Shown here: piece after piece, positions 16,337-22,932 of the stretch
How positions within the stretch are numbered: position 1 is the stretch's first letter
Layout of the letters: each line of letters begins with the position of its first letter
Source: DAOTWA01 sp034435955
GTDB lineage: Bacteria; Chloroflexota; Anaerolineae; Anaerolineales; Anaerolineaceae
Reading direction: 5' to 3'
NCBI GenBank assembly: GCA_034435955.1
Contig: DAOTWA010000084.1
Location: forward strand, 1 to 64,000
DNA length: 64,000 nt
Program-made: the position numbers and the translations under genes
Notes under the pieces: generated by a model
The model's input: the letters and a program-made list of their open reading frames with translations, nothing else
Database searches by the model: none
What the model was told of the DNA's origin: nothing

Positions 16337-16519
16337 ATGGCGAAATGCGACCGCTGTGGTAAAACGACGACCTTTGGGCACAACCGCAGTTTCTCACTGC
16401 GGGCCACCCGGCGCACTTTCCGACCCAACCTGCAGCGGGTGACCGTGATCGAGAATGGGCGAAAAGTACGCAAATTGCTGTGCGCCAAGTGCATCAGGAC
16501 TTTGGTAAAGAGCGCCTAA
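16337..16519 (+). CDS. rpmB: 50S ribosomal protein L28
   Basis: A 60-residue basic protein of the large ribosomal subunit. The body RSFSLRATRRTFRPNLQRVTV is typical of L28. C4/C7 and C49/C52 form two CxxC pairs, so this is the zinc-ribbon (C+) type. AAAGGA lies 12 nt upstream of ATG 16337. It is a single-gene transcript with its own promoter and terminator. Confidence 0.96.
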   Translation: MAKCDRCGKTTTFGHNRSFSLRATRRTFRPNLQRVTVIENGRKVRKLLCAKCIRTLVKSA

Positions 16520-16540
16520 TAATATTTATTTGCGGCAGAA

Positions 16541-16568
16541 ATCGCGGCGCAAGCCGTGATTTTTGTTT
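16541..16568 (+). terminator. Intrinsic terminator of rpmB
   Basis: ATCGCGGC (16541-16548) pairs with GCCGTGAT (16553-16560) around a GCAA tetraloop, followed by TTTTGTTT. It ends at the rpe stop codon on the other strand. Confidence 0.85.
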
Positions 16569-17229
16569 AAGCTGGAACACTGTCGCGCAGCGCCTTGATG
16601 CCGGCAGCTATCCCCTCTGGGTGATGGAAGATGGCCGTGGCCGAAACGATCACGCGAGCTCCGGCTTCATAAACCTGGGGCAGTGTTTCGGCGGTGATAC
16701 CCCCGTCGACCTCGATGCGCGCTTTCGCTCCAATTGCCGCGATCATCTGGCTGACTTCGCGCACCTTCGCGACGGTTTCGGGGATGAATTCCTGCCCTGA
16801 ATATCCCGGATTAACGGTCATCACCAGCACCAGGTCCACCAGATGGAGGACGTCACGGATGAGAATGGCCGGTGTGCCAGGGTTGATGACCACACCTGCG
16901 GTGCAGCCCGCCTCGTGAATCATCTGGATGGTGCGGAAGATGTGCGGGCAGGTTTCGATCTGAACGCTCAGGTTGCTGGCGCCGGCTTGGGCAAAATCCT
17001 GGATGTACCGCTCTGGCTCCTCGATCATCAGGTGCACATCGATGGGCTTGCGGGTGATGCGGCGCACATGCTCAACGATGAACGGTCCCATGGTGATATT
17101 AGGGACAAAGTGGCCATCCATCACGTCGACATGGATCCAATCCACGCCACCGGCTTCCAGATCGTGCAACTCAACCGCTAATTTGGAAAAGTCCGCCGAA
17201 AGGATGGATGCTGAGATTATCATACCCAT
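16567..17229 (-). CDS. rpe: Ribulose-phosphate 3-epimerase
   Basis: A 220-residue TIM barrel interconverting ribulose 5-phosphate and xylulose 5-phosphate in the pentose phosphate pathway. Landmarks: SASILSADFSKL at the start, HVDVMDGHFVPNITMGP (metal-binding H and D), HLMIEEPERY, MTVNPGYSGQEF (phosphate grip) and EVDGGITAET. It begins 7 bp after the upstream kinase gene stops and is probably co-transcribed with it. Confidence 0.97.
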   Translation of the reverse strand: MGMIISASILSADFSKLAVELHDLEAGGVDWIHVDVMDGHFVPNITMGPFIVEHVRRITRKPIDVHLMIEEPERYIQDFAQAGASNLSVQIETCPHIFRTIQMIHEAGCTAGVVINPGTPAILIRDVLHLVDLVLVMTVNPGYSGQEFIPETVAKVREVSQMIAAIGAKARIEVDGGITAETLPQVYEAGARVIVSATAIFHHPEGIAAGIKALRDSVPA

Positions 17230-17236
17230 AAAATCA

Positions 17237-18274
17237 TCACCGTGAGATAGGGTTAAGGTAGAACCAGATCGCCAGCCAAAAAGGGATCAATCCGCCGACA
17301 GCGACGACGGCCAACAGGCCCAGGCCGACGGTCACCCAATCGATGTCGAAGAAGCGTTCGGTGATGGAGCCCGCATCTTCGACGGAGGGTTCCGGCGTGG
17401 GGCTATCCGCAGGTTGAGCGGGGACGGCGGGCGGATGAGCGGCCTGGCTAAAGGTGATCAGCACCCTGCCCATCTGATCAGCAGTGCGGTAACGGGCAGA
17501 AGGCTCTTTGGAGAGGACCTTGAGGATGATCTGATCCAGGGCAGGCGGGATTTCCGGGTTGAGCTGACTGGGAGAGCGGGGAAGGGACTCACGGTGAAGG
17601 CGGGCCAACTCGGCGGCGTCCTGCGCGACGAAGGGAAGCTGGCCGGTGAGCATTTCGTAAAACACCACGCCGAGGGAATACACATCTGAGGCGGGGGAGG
17701 GCGGACCGCCGGCTGCCTGCTCGGGCGAAAAATATTGCGGCGAGCCCCACACAACCTCGGACTGCTCGTCCGGCTGGATGGTGGACAGGGCGCGGGCGAT
17801 GCCGAAATCAGTTACCTTGAGGCGCTGGTCGGGTGTGACGAGCATATTGTGGGGCTTAATGTCGCAGTGGACCAGGCCGGCGCGGTGGGCGTAGCCGACG
17901 CCGGCGCAGGCCTGCACAATCAGATGGATGGCCTCGTCAACGGTAAAGCGGCCGCGCTGCTTCATCAGGGTTTTCAGGTCGGTGCCGGGGACGTATTCCA
18001 TAACGATGAACAGACGGCCGTTGTCGAAGCCGAAGTCGTGCACGGTGACGATATTGGGATGGGAGAGATTGGCGGCCGCCCTGGCTTCCTGCCGGAAACG
18101 CTCACAAAAGGCGTCATTTCGGGAATAATCTTCGCGTAAAATTTTAATAGCGACCGGGCGTTCCAGCATCAGGTCGCGGGCGCGGTAGACGAGCGCCATC
18201 CCTCCAGAGCCGAGTTTTTGTTGGAGCTGATAGCGGTTATTGAGCAGGGGAACTTCTGAGGCAAGCTGTTCCAT
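17237..18274 (-). CDS. Membrane-anchored Ser/Thr protein kinase (PknB-like)
   Basis: A 345-residue Hanks-type kinase. The glycine loop GSGGMALVY (22-30), K44 in VAIK, HCDIKPHN (catalytic D138) and DFG (156-158) are all present, so it should be active; the usual HRD reads HCD. A proline-rich linker (about 275-300) leads to one membrane helix near residues 318-340 and almost no extracellular domain, so any sensing is probably cytoplasmic or via partners. An extended -10 box ends 12 nt before the ATG and no Shine-Dalgarno is visible. Confidence 0.93.
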   Translation of the reverse strand: MEQLASEVPLLNNRYQLQQKLGSGGMALVYRARDLMLERPVAIKILREDYSRNDAFCERFRQEARAAANLSHPNIVTVHDFGFDNGRLFIVMEYVPGTDLKTLMKQRGRFTVDEAIHLIVQACAGVGYAHRAGLVHCDIKPHNMLVTPDQRLKVTDFGIARALSTIQPDEQSEVVWGSPQYFSPEQAAGGPPSPASDVYSLGVVFYEMLTGQLPFVAQDAAELARLHRESLPRSPSQLNPEIPPALDQIILKVLSKEPSARYRTADQMGRVLITFSQAAHPPAVPAQPADSPTPEPSVEDAGSITERFFDIDWVTVGLGLLAVVAVGGLIPFWLAIWFYLNPISR

Positions 18275-18286
18275 AAATTCGAGAGG

Positions 18287-18295
18287 ATTATATCA
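18287..18295 (-). promoter_or_regulatory. Extended -10 promoter of the kinase gene
   Basis: TGATATAAT on the minus strand combines a perfect TATAAT with the TGn extension. It lies 12 nt before the ATG at 18274, leaving a leader of only about 5 nt. Confidence 0.55.
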
Positions 18296-18323
18296 TATCG
18301 GCGGGGCGCCTATTTGCTTCGGT

Positions 18324-18329
18324 TATAAT
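18324..18329 (+). promoter_or_regulatory. -10 box of a rightward promoter
   Basis: TATAAT without an obvious -35 at 17 nt. A transcript from about 18336 would meet GGAGGAAAAG and an ATG at 18361. Confidence 0.4.
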
Positions 18330-18360
18330 TGTTTCACTCATCTCGGTTTCGGAGGAAAAG

Positions 18361-18498
18361 ATGGGCTTTCGACGGGAGAACCCGCTGCAAGGGCTCCTGA
18401 CGAGGATACCGCTGGCGTTGCTGGCCGGGTGGGGTCGCCAAAGGAGGCGTGGGCGTTCGCTCGGCTGGTATGGGGAGGGATATTGGCTGCCGGTTTGA
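18361..18498 (+). CDS. Possible 45-codon ORF, perhaps a broken gene
   Basis: The ATG follows GGAGGAAAAG, one of the best Shine-Dalgarno sequences in the window, and a TATAAT box 31 nt upstream. The peptide begins MGFRRENPLQGLLTRIPLALLAGW, then becomes arginine- and glycine-rich before a TGA at 18496. Downstream another frame is open and hydrophobic (LVWGGILAAGLIGQAPSIW), so a frameshifted small membrane protein is possible. The rest of 18275-18660 holds nothing else I can name. A short leader peptide or chance ORF is also possible. Confidence 0.35.
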   Translation: MGFRRENPLQGLLTRIPLALLAGWGRQRRRGRSLGWYGEGYWLPV

Positions 18499-18660
18499 TC
18501 GGGCAGGCGCCAAGCATCTGGCTTCAGGGGCGCGCATGCCAATCGCCGCACGCGGGTCATCGGAGGGCGAATCGCACTGATTTGTGGCTCCTCGCTGCGG
18601 GTGATTTATCCGATCGCGGAGCTGGCCTTTTTTCTTTTACAGCTTGAGGCAGATGTCTTT

Positions 18661-19149
18661 ATGCGCAAACGGTCCTGGTTCGCTGGCTTTCTTTCTGGAT
18701 GGGTCATTCTGGGTGGGATCGTCCTTGCCATTGTACTGCTTATTGGCGTGGGGATGTTGGTTTTCCTCTCCCGGCCGGCTCCAGTGGGGGGCGCAGCCCT
18801 GCCCGCGGCCATCACCATGATACCGGCGCCCACGCTGACGCCGCCGGTGGTTTTCCCGACGGCGGCGATCACCGCAACAGCCACACCGGGAAGCTCCGCA
18901 AATGGGGATATTCAGGTGGGGGCGTTTGTGCAGATCACCGGCACCGGCGGAGAGGGATTGCGGTTGAGGTCTGAACCAGGCATAACCGGCACGCCGCTGT
19001 TCCTGGGGATGGACGAAGAGGTTTTCAAAGTCGAAAATGGCCCGCGCCAGGCCGACGGCTATACCTGGTGGTACCTGGTCGCTCCATACGACGACAAGCG
19101 CAGCGGATGGGCGGCATCGAATTATCTTTCCGTCATCCAGCAGCCCTGA
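18661..19149 (+). CDS. Membrane-anchored SH3-like domain protein
   Basis: 162 aa. A short basic N-terminus (MRKRSW) and one membrane helix (about residues 10-35) are followed by a Pro/Thr/Ala linker. The C-terminal bacterial SH3-like domain (about 85-160) has GLRLRSEPGITGTP and WWYLVAPYDDKRSGWAASNYL. Such domains bind peptidoglycan or envelope proteins on the outer face. The frame is open upstream to GTG 18601, but ATG 18661 fits the usual positive-inside start. No partner gene is evident; a regulatory link to the divergent kinase is only a guess. Confidence 0.8.
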   Translation: MRKRSWFAGFLSGWVILGGIVLAIVLLIGVGMLVFLSRPAPVGGAALPAAITMIPAPTLTPPVVFPTAAITATATPGSSANGDIQVGAFVQITGTGGEGLRLRSEPGITGTPLFLGMDEEVFKVENGPRQADGYTWWYLVAPYDDKRSGWAASNYLSVIQQP

Positions 19150-19166
19150 ACTATACCGAAAAAGGC

Positions 19167-19195
19167 TTGCTTTTTGGTGATATAGCGCCTATAGT
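19167..19195 (+). promoter_or_regulatory. Promoter of the DUF971 gene
   Basis: TTGCTT (19167-19172) and TATAGT (19190-19195) with a 17-nt spacer. The leader before ATG 19230 is about 28 nt and contains GGAGAGG. Confidence 0.5.
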
Positions 19196-19229
19196 TGATT
19201 CTGCCAAGTCGGGAGAGGCAAGTTTCGAG

Positions 19230-19586
19230 ATGAGCGAAAGAGTGCCAATATCGATCACCGCCGACCGCAATGCACGCGAGATGACCATCATCTGGAGCGA
19301 CGGGCATACGAGTGTCTATCCATTTGGGCTGCTGCGCGCCGCCTGTCCATGCGCGAGCTGCCGGGGGGGTCACGAATATATGTCCACCGAGCCCGACCCG
19401 GCGGTGTTCGAACAGAGCATGGAAGACAGTCCGGCCACCCGCATGCGCAGCCTCGAAGAGGTCGGCTCCTATGCGATCACGATCGAATGGGAGGATGGCC
19501 ATCACTACGGCATCTACAACTGGCATTATCTGCGCGCTCTGTGTCCATGCGAGACCTGTCGGAAGGAATTTGGTTATGGCGGATGA
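19230..19586 (+). CDS. DUF971 domain protein
   Basis: A 118-residue protein matching DUF971, the domain found at the N-terminus of gamma-butyrobetaine hydroxylase. Two halves carry matching cysteine clusters, CPCASC (after PFGLLRAA) and CPCETC (after NWHYLRAL). The intervening sequence DGHTSVYPFG and WEDGHHYGIYNWHYLR is typical. A metal-binding or Fe-S-related role is suggested by the family but not proven. The last codons overlap the next gene by 11 nt. Confidence 0.88.
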   Translation: MSERVPISITADRNAREMTIIWSDGHTSVYPFGLLRAACPCASCRGGHEYMSTEPDPAVFEQSMEDSPATRMRSLEEVGSYAITIEWEDGHHYGIYNWHYLRALCPCETCRKEFGYGG

Positions 19587-20127
19587 TGCGCTAGATGACG
19601 TTTACTCGTTTGCCGAACGGACTTACATACGGATGCAGGCGAGCGAAGTACTGCTGCGCTGTTTGGAGGACGTCAGCGCCGCGCCGATGCATCGGGTGGT
19701 CGAATCGCTCCTACTGACGAGCCAGGACAGTCTGGATTTGCTGCGCGAAATCCTGGCGGAAACCAGCGCGCGCAAATCCCAGGTACGCGAAGACATTCAA
19801 CAAGTATTTAATGGCCTGAAAACCAACCTGGCGAGCTACGGCGTGCATCTCAGGCGAATTCGCCAGCCATTTGCGCTGATCACCACCAACTCCATGCGTT
19901 TCTTGAAGTTGCTGCGCACGCAGGGGGTGGTGGATGAAGAGCCGCAGGCGGCCTGCATGCGCCTGTTCGAAGACGCGCGCGAGCTGATGGCCAGCCTGGG
20001 TCTGCGTTACAGCCTGCTGGATGAGATGGAGAAATATCTGGAAGACTGGTTGTGGGGGGCGATTTACCAATCTTTACACAACACACGCAGAGATGTTCGA
20101 CCTCCCGCACAGCACTGGGTTTTGTAG
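19576..20127 (+). CDS. Hypothetical helical protein, 183 aa
   Basis: No family recognised. The ATG at 19576 overlaps the end of the DUF971 gene by 11 nt, so translation is coupled. The protein appears almost entirely alpha-helical, with charged amphipathic segments (residues 5-60, 75-100, 120-160), no cysteine cluster and no membrane segment. Its fixed position suggests a functional tie to DUF971, but none can be stated. Confidence 0.65.
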   Translation: MADDALDDVYSFAERTYIRMQASEVLLRCLEDVSAAPMHRVVESLLLTSQDSLDLLREILAETSARKSQVREDIQQVFNGLKTNLASYGVHLRRIRQPFALITTNSMRFLKLLRTQGVVDEEPQAACMRLFEDARELMASLGLRYSLLDEMEKYLEDWLWGAIYQSLHNTRRDVRPPAQHWVL

Positions 20128-20295
20128 GTCGGCGGATTCGATGGTGGGGAAACAGTTCTACTAACAGGCTGTCATTATCTGGTTGTTTATATTATCATCT
20201 AAGTGTGGCCTCTTCAGTTAATTTCTCACAACGATCCGGCGAATGGCTGGACAGAAGAGGAGAACCATTTCAATTGTTACCAGGAGGTTTTAGCT

Positions 20296-20952
20296 ATGTC
20301 AGAGGAAACAATTTCCAGACCAATCAGTATACCGCGGCTGAATGAGCCGGCGCCCGAGTTCGAAGCGGTCACAACGCACGGAATGCTACGACTTTCGGAC
20401 TTCCGCGATTCATGGCTGATCCTTTTCTCGCACCCGGCGGACTTCACGCCGGTGTGCACCACGGAATTCATCGCCTTCGCCCAAATTTATCCCGAGCTAA
20501 AGAAGCGCGGTGTGGAGCTCCTCGGCCTCAGTGTGGACAGCGTTTATTCGCATATTGCCTGGGTGCGCAACATCGAGGAAAAGACGGGGGTGAAAATTCC
20601 TTTCCCGGTCATTGCGGACCTGAACAAAGAAGTGGCTACGTTGTATGGCATGATCCAGCCGGGAGCGAGCAAGACCGAGGCGGTGCGGGCGGTTTTCTTT
20701 ATCGATCCGAAAGGGATTTTACGGGCCATGATCTATTACCCGCTGACCACCGGTAGGAACATGGACGAGATTCTGCGGGTGATCGATGCACTGCAGACCA
20801 GCGACAAATACCAGGTGTCCACACCGGCCAATTGGAGACCGGGGGATAAAGTCATCGTGCCGGCGCCGAACACGGTCGAGATGGCGGAGGAACGGGTCAA
20901 AGCCCCGTATGAGGTGATCGATTGGTATCTTGCCAAGAAGACACTGGAGTGA
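20296..20952 (+). CDS. 1-Cys peroxiredoxin (Prx6 type)
   Basis: A 218-residue thiol peroxidase reducing hydrogen peroxide and organic peroxides. The peroxidatic cysteine is C54 in HPADFTPVCTTEF. It is the only cysteine, so there is no resolving cysteine and an external thiol must reduce it. The long C-terminal part (WRPGDKVIVPAP and on) matches the Prx6 subfamily. AGGAGG at 20282-20287 sets the start. A small winged-helix-like gene follows after 3 bp. Confidence 0.95.
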   Translation: MSEETISRPISIPRLNEPAPEFEAVTTHGMLRLSDFRDSWLILFSHPADFTPVCTTEFIAFAQIYPELKKRGVELLGLSVDSVYSHIAWVRNIEEKTGVKIPFPVIADLNKEVATLYGMIQPGASKTEAVRAVFFIDPKGILRAMIYYPLTTGRNMDEILRVIDALQTSDKYQVSTPANWRPGDKVIVPAPNTVEMAEERVKAPYEVIDWYLAKKTLE

Positions 20953-20955
20953 GCC

Positions 20956-21174
20956 ATGGCGTGTTTAAATCCCGATGGCACGCTGACAGCTTCGGCTATT
21001 GCGTTGTTGAAAGCGCTGACCCAGGCTGGCACACCGCAGGAAGCGGCTGAGCGCACCGGTTTACCGCTGTACCGCATCCGCAGCAGCCTGCGCGAATTGG
21101 TCGAGGCGGGGTTGTTGGAGGAAAGCGAGGGCAGCTATCATACGACCCCGTCTGGAATGCAGAGGATCACTTAG
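20956..21174 (+). CDS. Small winged-helix/HTH protein
   Basis: 72 aa. ASAIALLKALTQAGTPQEAAERTGLPLYRIRSSLRELVEAGLL fits a helix-turn-helix with recognition helix YRIRSSLREL, followed by a short beta wing (EGSYHTTPSG). This resembles the minimal winged-helix of ArsR/MarR-like regulators. It has one cysteine (C3) and no ligand domain. It starts 3 bp after the peroxiredoxin stop, so it may regulate that gene or act as a redox-linked repressor; this is inferred from position only. Confidence 0.75.
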   Translation: MACLNPDGTLTASAIALLKALTQAGTPQEAAERTGLPLYRIRSSLRELVEAGLLEESEGSYHTTPSGMQRIT

Positions 21175-21211
21175 GGCATTCGAAAGGAGAAAATCAGGAA
21201 GGCGAAAGGTC

Positions 21212-21250
21212 AGAGCTGCCCGCTCCGCAAGTGGGCAGCTCTTTTATTTT
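21212..21250 (+). terminator. Intrinsic terminator of the peroxiredoxin operon
   Basis: AGAGCTGCCC (21212-21221) pairs perfectly with GGGCAGCTCT (21233-21242), followed by a T-rich tail. It overlaps the end of the convergent DUF362 gene. Confidence 0.9.
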
Positions 21251-22464
21251 TTCTTGCGACCGCGAACCAAAAATAAGGCAGCGCTACCGGCAGCTGCAGC
21301 CAAAAGGCCCAAACCAACGGCGGCCTGGAGTACGGTTTTTGGCTCCATACCGGGCATGACTACTTGGCCGTCGCCGTATGCTTTAAAGAGCTGGCCCCAG
21401 GGGGTTTGCAGGGCCGCCTGTACACGCTTGCGCCCCACGAAAGGATACCAGTACACGTTGTGATAAAAATTACTGGCGAAATAGCTCCACGGGACCAGGG
21501 GGCTCTGCAGCAGCAGTTTCTCGAACGGCTTCAGCGGACCGTAGTAGATCATTTTTTGGCCGCGGGAGGCGAAAGTGTCTTCCTGCTTGAAATTCCAGGG
21601 CTCTTCCTGCGAGATGTCATAGCCCAGTATTTCGATCTCCCTGGGATCGCCGACACCCAGCTCCTTCTCGTGAGCGAGACGGATGAAAGGGATAGAGAGC
21701 GGATCGAAGCCCTGGAGTCGGGCAGAGACCGCATCGATGGCTACCTGATCGGCTGAGGCGAGGAGGATGTTCTTCTCGTGCCAGCGCATGGCGCGCGGCC
21801 CCGGGCCATCGCCGGCGAAAGTGCCATCCATCAAGGCGAAAATGCCAGGGTGGATATCCTGCTGGATAGTCAGGAGATCAACCAGCGTTTCGTGGATGAC
21901 GCTATGGGTCCAGTGTCGGTTACGGTGGAGCAGGCCGCCAAAGGCATTTTTCATCGCTCCGGTGATGGTGGTGAAGACGTGGGTTTTGACCGTTGGCAGG
22001 TGAACGATGTTTTTACCTACCAGCGCCTTGGGGATAAAGATGCCTTCGGGGTAGACTTTGTCGAGCACCAGCAAGGGCTGCTTAGGCTCGTAGCGCACCC
22101 ATTCGAACTGTTCTTCATACAAATAAATACAGGGCACGCCATACTGGTCGGTGACGAAGCGATGCTTATTATTAAACTCGCCAATGCGCGTATCGACCAC
22201 GACGGTGTCGTTGTGGAAGCCAATCAGGTCTTTGTAGCCCGCCTTGCGCAACGTGCGGATGGCGCCTTCCAACTGCCAGGGGGTGGTGGAGCAAGCCGGA
22301 TACCAGGTCTGCCAGGAAATGTTGATTTTCAAGCCGGTCGTCACGTCCTTGGACAGGGCCTGCTCGAAACCAGCCAGCTTCATCACCTGTTCGATGTCAT
22401 CCAGCACGGTTTCGGGTCGGGTCTTGATGACCGCCACTTTGCCTTTGCCTGGGAAATTGGCCAT
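21244..22464 (-). CDS. DUF362 domain protein with C-terminal membrane helix
   Basis: A 406-residue protein of the DUF362 family: VAVIKTRPETVLDDIEQVM at the start, KINISWQTWYPACSTTPWQLEGAIRTL, then IVHLPTVKTHVFTTITGAMKNAFGG, the most conserved block, and MDGTFAGDGPGPRA. Many members carry Fe-S clusters; this one has no ferredoxin-type cysteine motif. A single membrane helix near residues 378-400 with a basic tail (RGRKKK) suggests C-terminal anchoring facing the cytoplasm. Function unknown. It is a single-gene unit convergent with the peroxiredoxin operon. Confidence 0.88.
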   Translation of the reverse strand: MANFPGKGKVAVIKTRPETVLDDIEQVMKLAGFEQALSKDVTTGLKINISWQTWYPACSTTPWQLEGAIRTLRKAGYKDLIGFHNDTVVVDTRIGEFNNKHRFVTDQYGVPCIYLYEEQFEWVRYEPKQPLLVLDKVYPEGIFIPKALVGKNIVHLPTVKTHVFTTITGAMKNAFGGLLHRNRHWTHSVIHETLVDLLTIQQDIHPGIFALMDGTFAGDGPGPRAMRWHEKNILLASADQVAIDAVSARLQGFDPLSIPFIRLAHEKELGVGDPREIEILGYDISQEEPWNFKQEDTFASRGQKMIYYGPLKPFEKLLLQSPLVPWSYFASNFYHNVYWYPFVGRKRVQAALQTPWGQLFKAYGDGQVVMPGMEPKTVLQAAVGLGLLAAAAGSAALFLVRGRKKK

Positions 22465-22663
22465 GGTATGCGCCTCTGGTCTGAGCTATTTTCTGATAAC
22501 TTTCAGGTTTCCGCCCAAATCACATTCTGACCGCCATTGTACTTCAAGGCGAGGCGGGTGTCCAGAAAGTGAAAAATCACGCCGCGCCCTGCACCTCTGA
22601 TGCAGGAACTATGCTAAACCATATTGACCTCATGCATACTGGCTGGCGGGGGCTGGGTATATG
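22465..22663. other. Intergenic region, no gene seen
   Basis: Upstream DNA of the leftward DUF362 gene and the rightward signalling operon. It is less GC-rich than its surroundings. No ORF, RNA gene or repeat is supported here. Confidence 0.6.
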
Positions 22664-22692
22664 TTGCAATTCGCTGAGTTGCTGCATATAAT
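22664..22692 (+). promoter_or_regulatory. Promoter of the kinase/PP2C/VWA/FHA operon
   Basis: TTGCAA (22664-22669) and a perfect TATAAT (22687-22692) with a 17-nt spacer. Transcription would start near 22699. Confidence 0.7.
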
Positions 22693-22698
22693 CAATCT

Positions 22699-22932
22699 AT
22701 GTAGTATCAACCCGGTCAATGGTCACCGTTAATCTACTGCGCTTTGCGAGATACATTAAACCTGACACTTAAGAAATGAGCTTGTGAGGGTTAAAATCGA
22801 TATATATGCGCAGTAGCCTGGATATGTATTCCCGGCCACAGCCGAGCGTCAGGTCAACGATTCGGGGAAGCGATTAATCAGGATGATTCCGGCCGGCCGC
22901 GGGTACATTGACTGACCGAACGGAGGAGCCCT
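22699..22932 (+). promoter_or_regulatory. Long structured 5' leader of the signalling operon
   Basis: About 235 nt without a credible ORF. CTACTGCGC (22734-22742) is perfectly complementary to GCGCAGTAG (22808-22816), closing an element of roughly 83 nt. GGCCGGCCGC near 22890 could form a second hairpin. No known riboswitch consensus was recognised. Confidence 0.4.
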
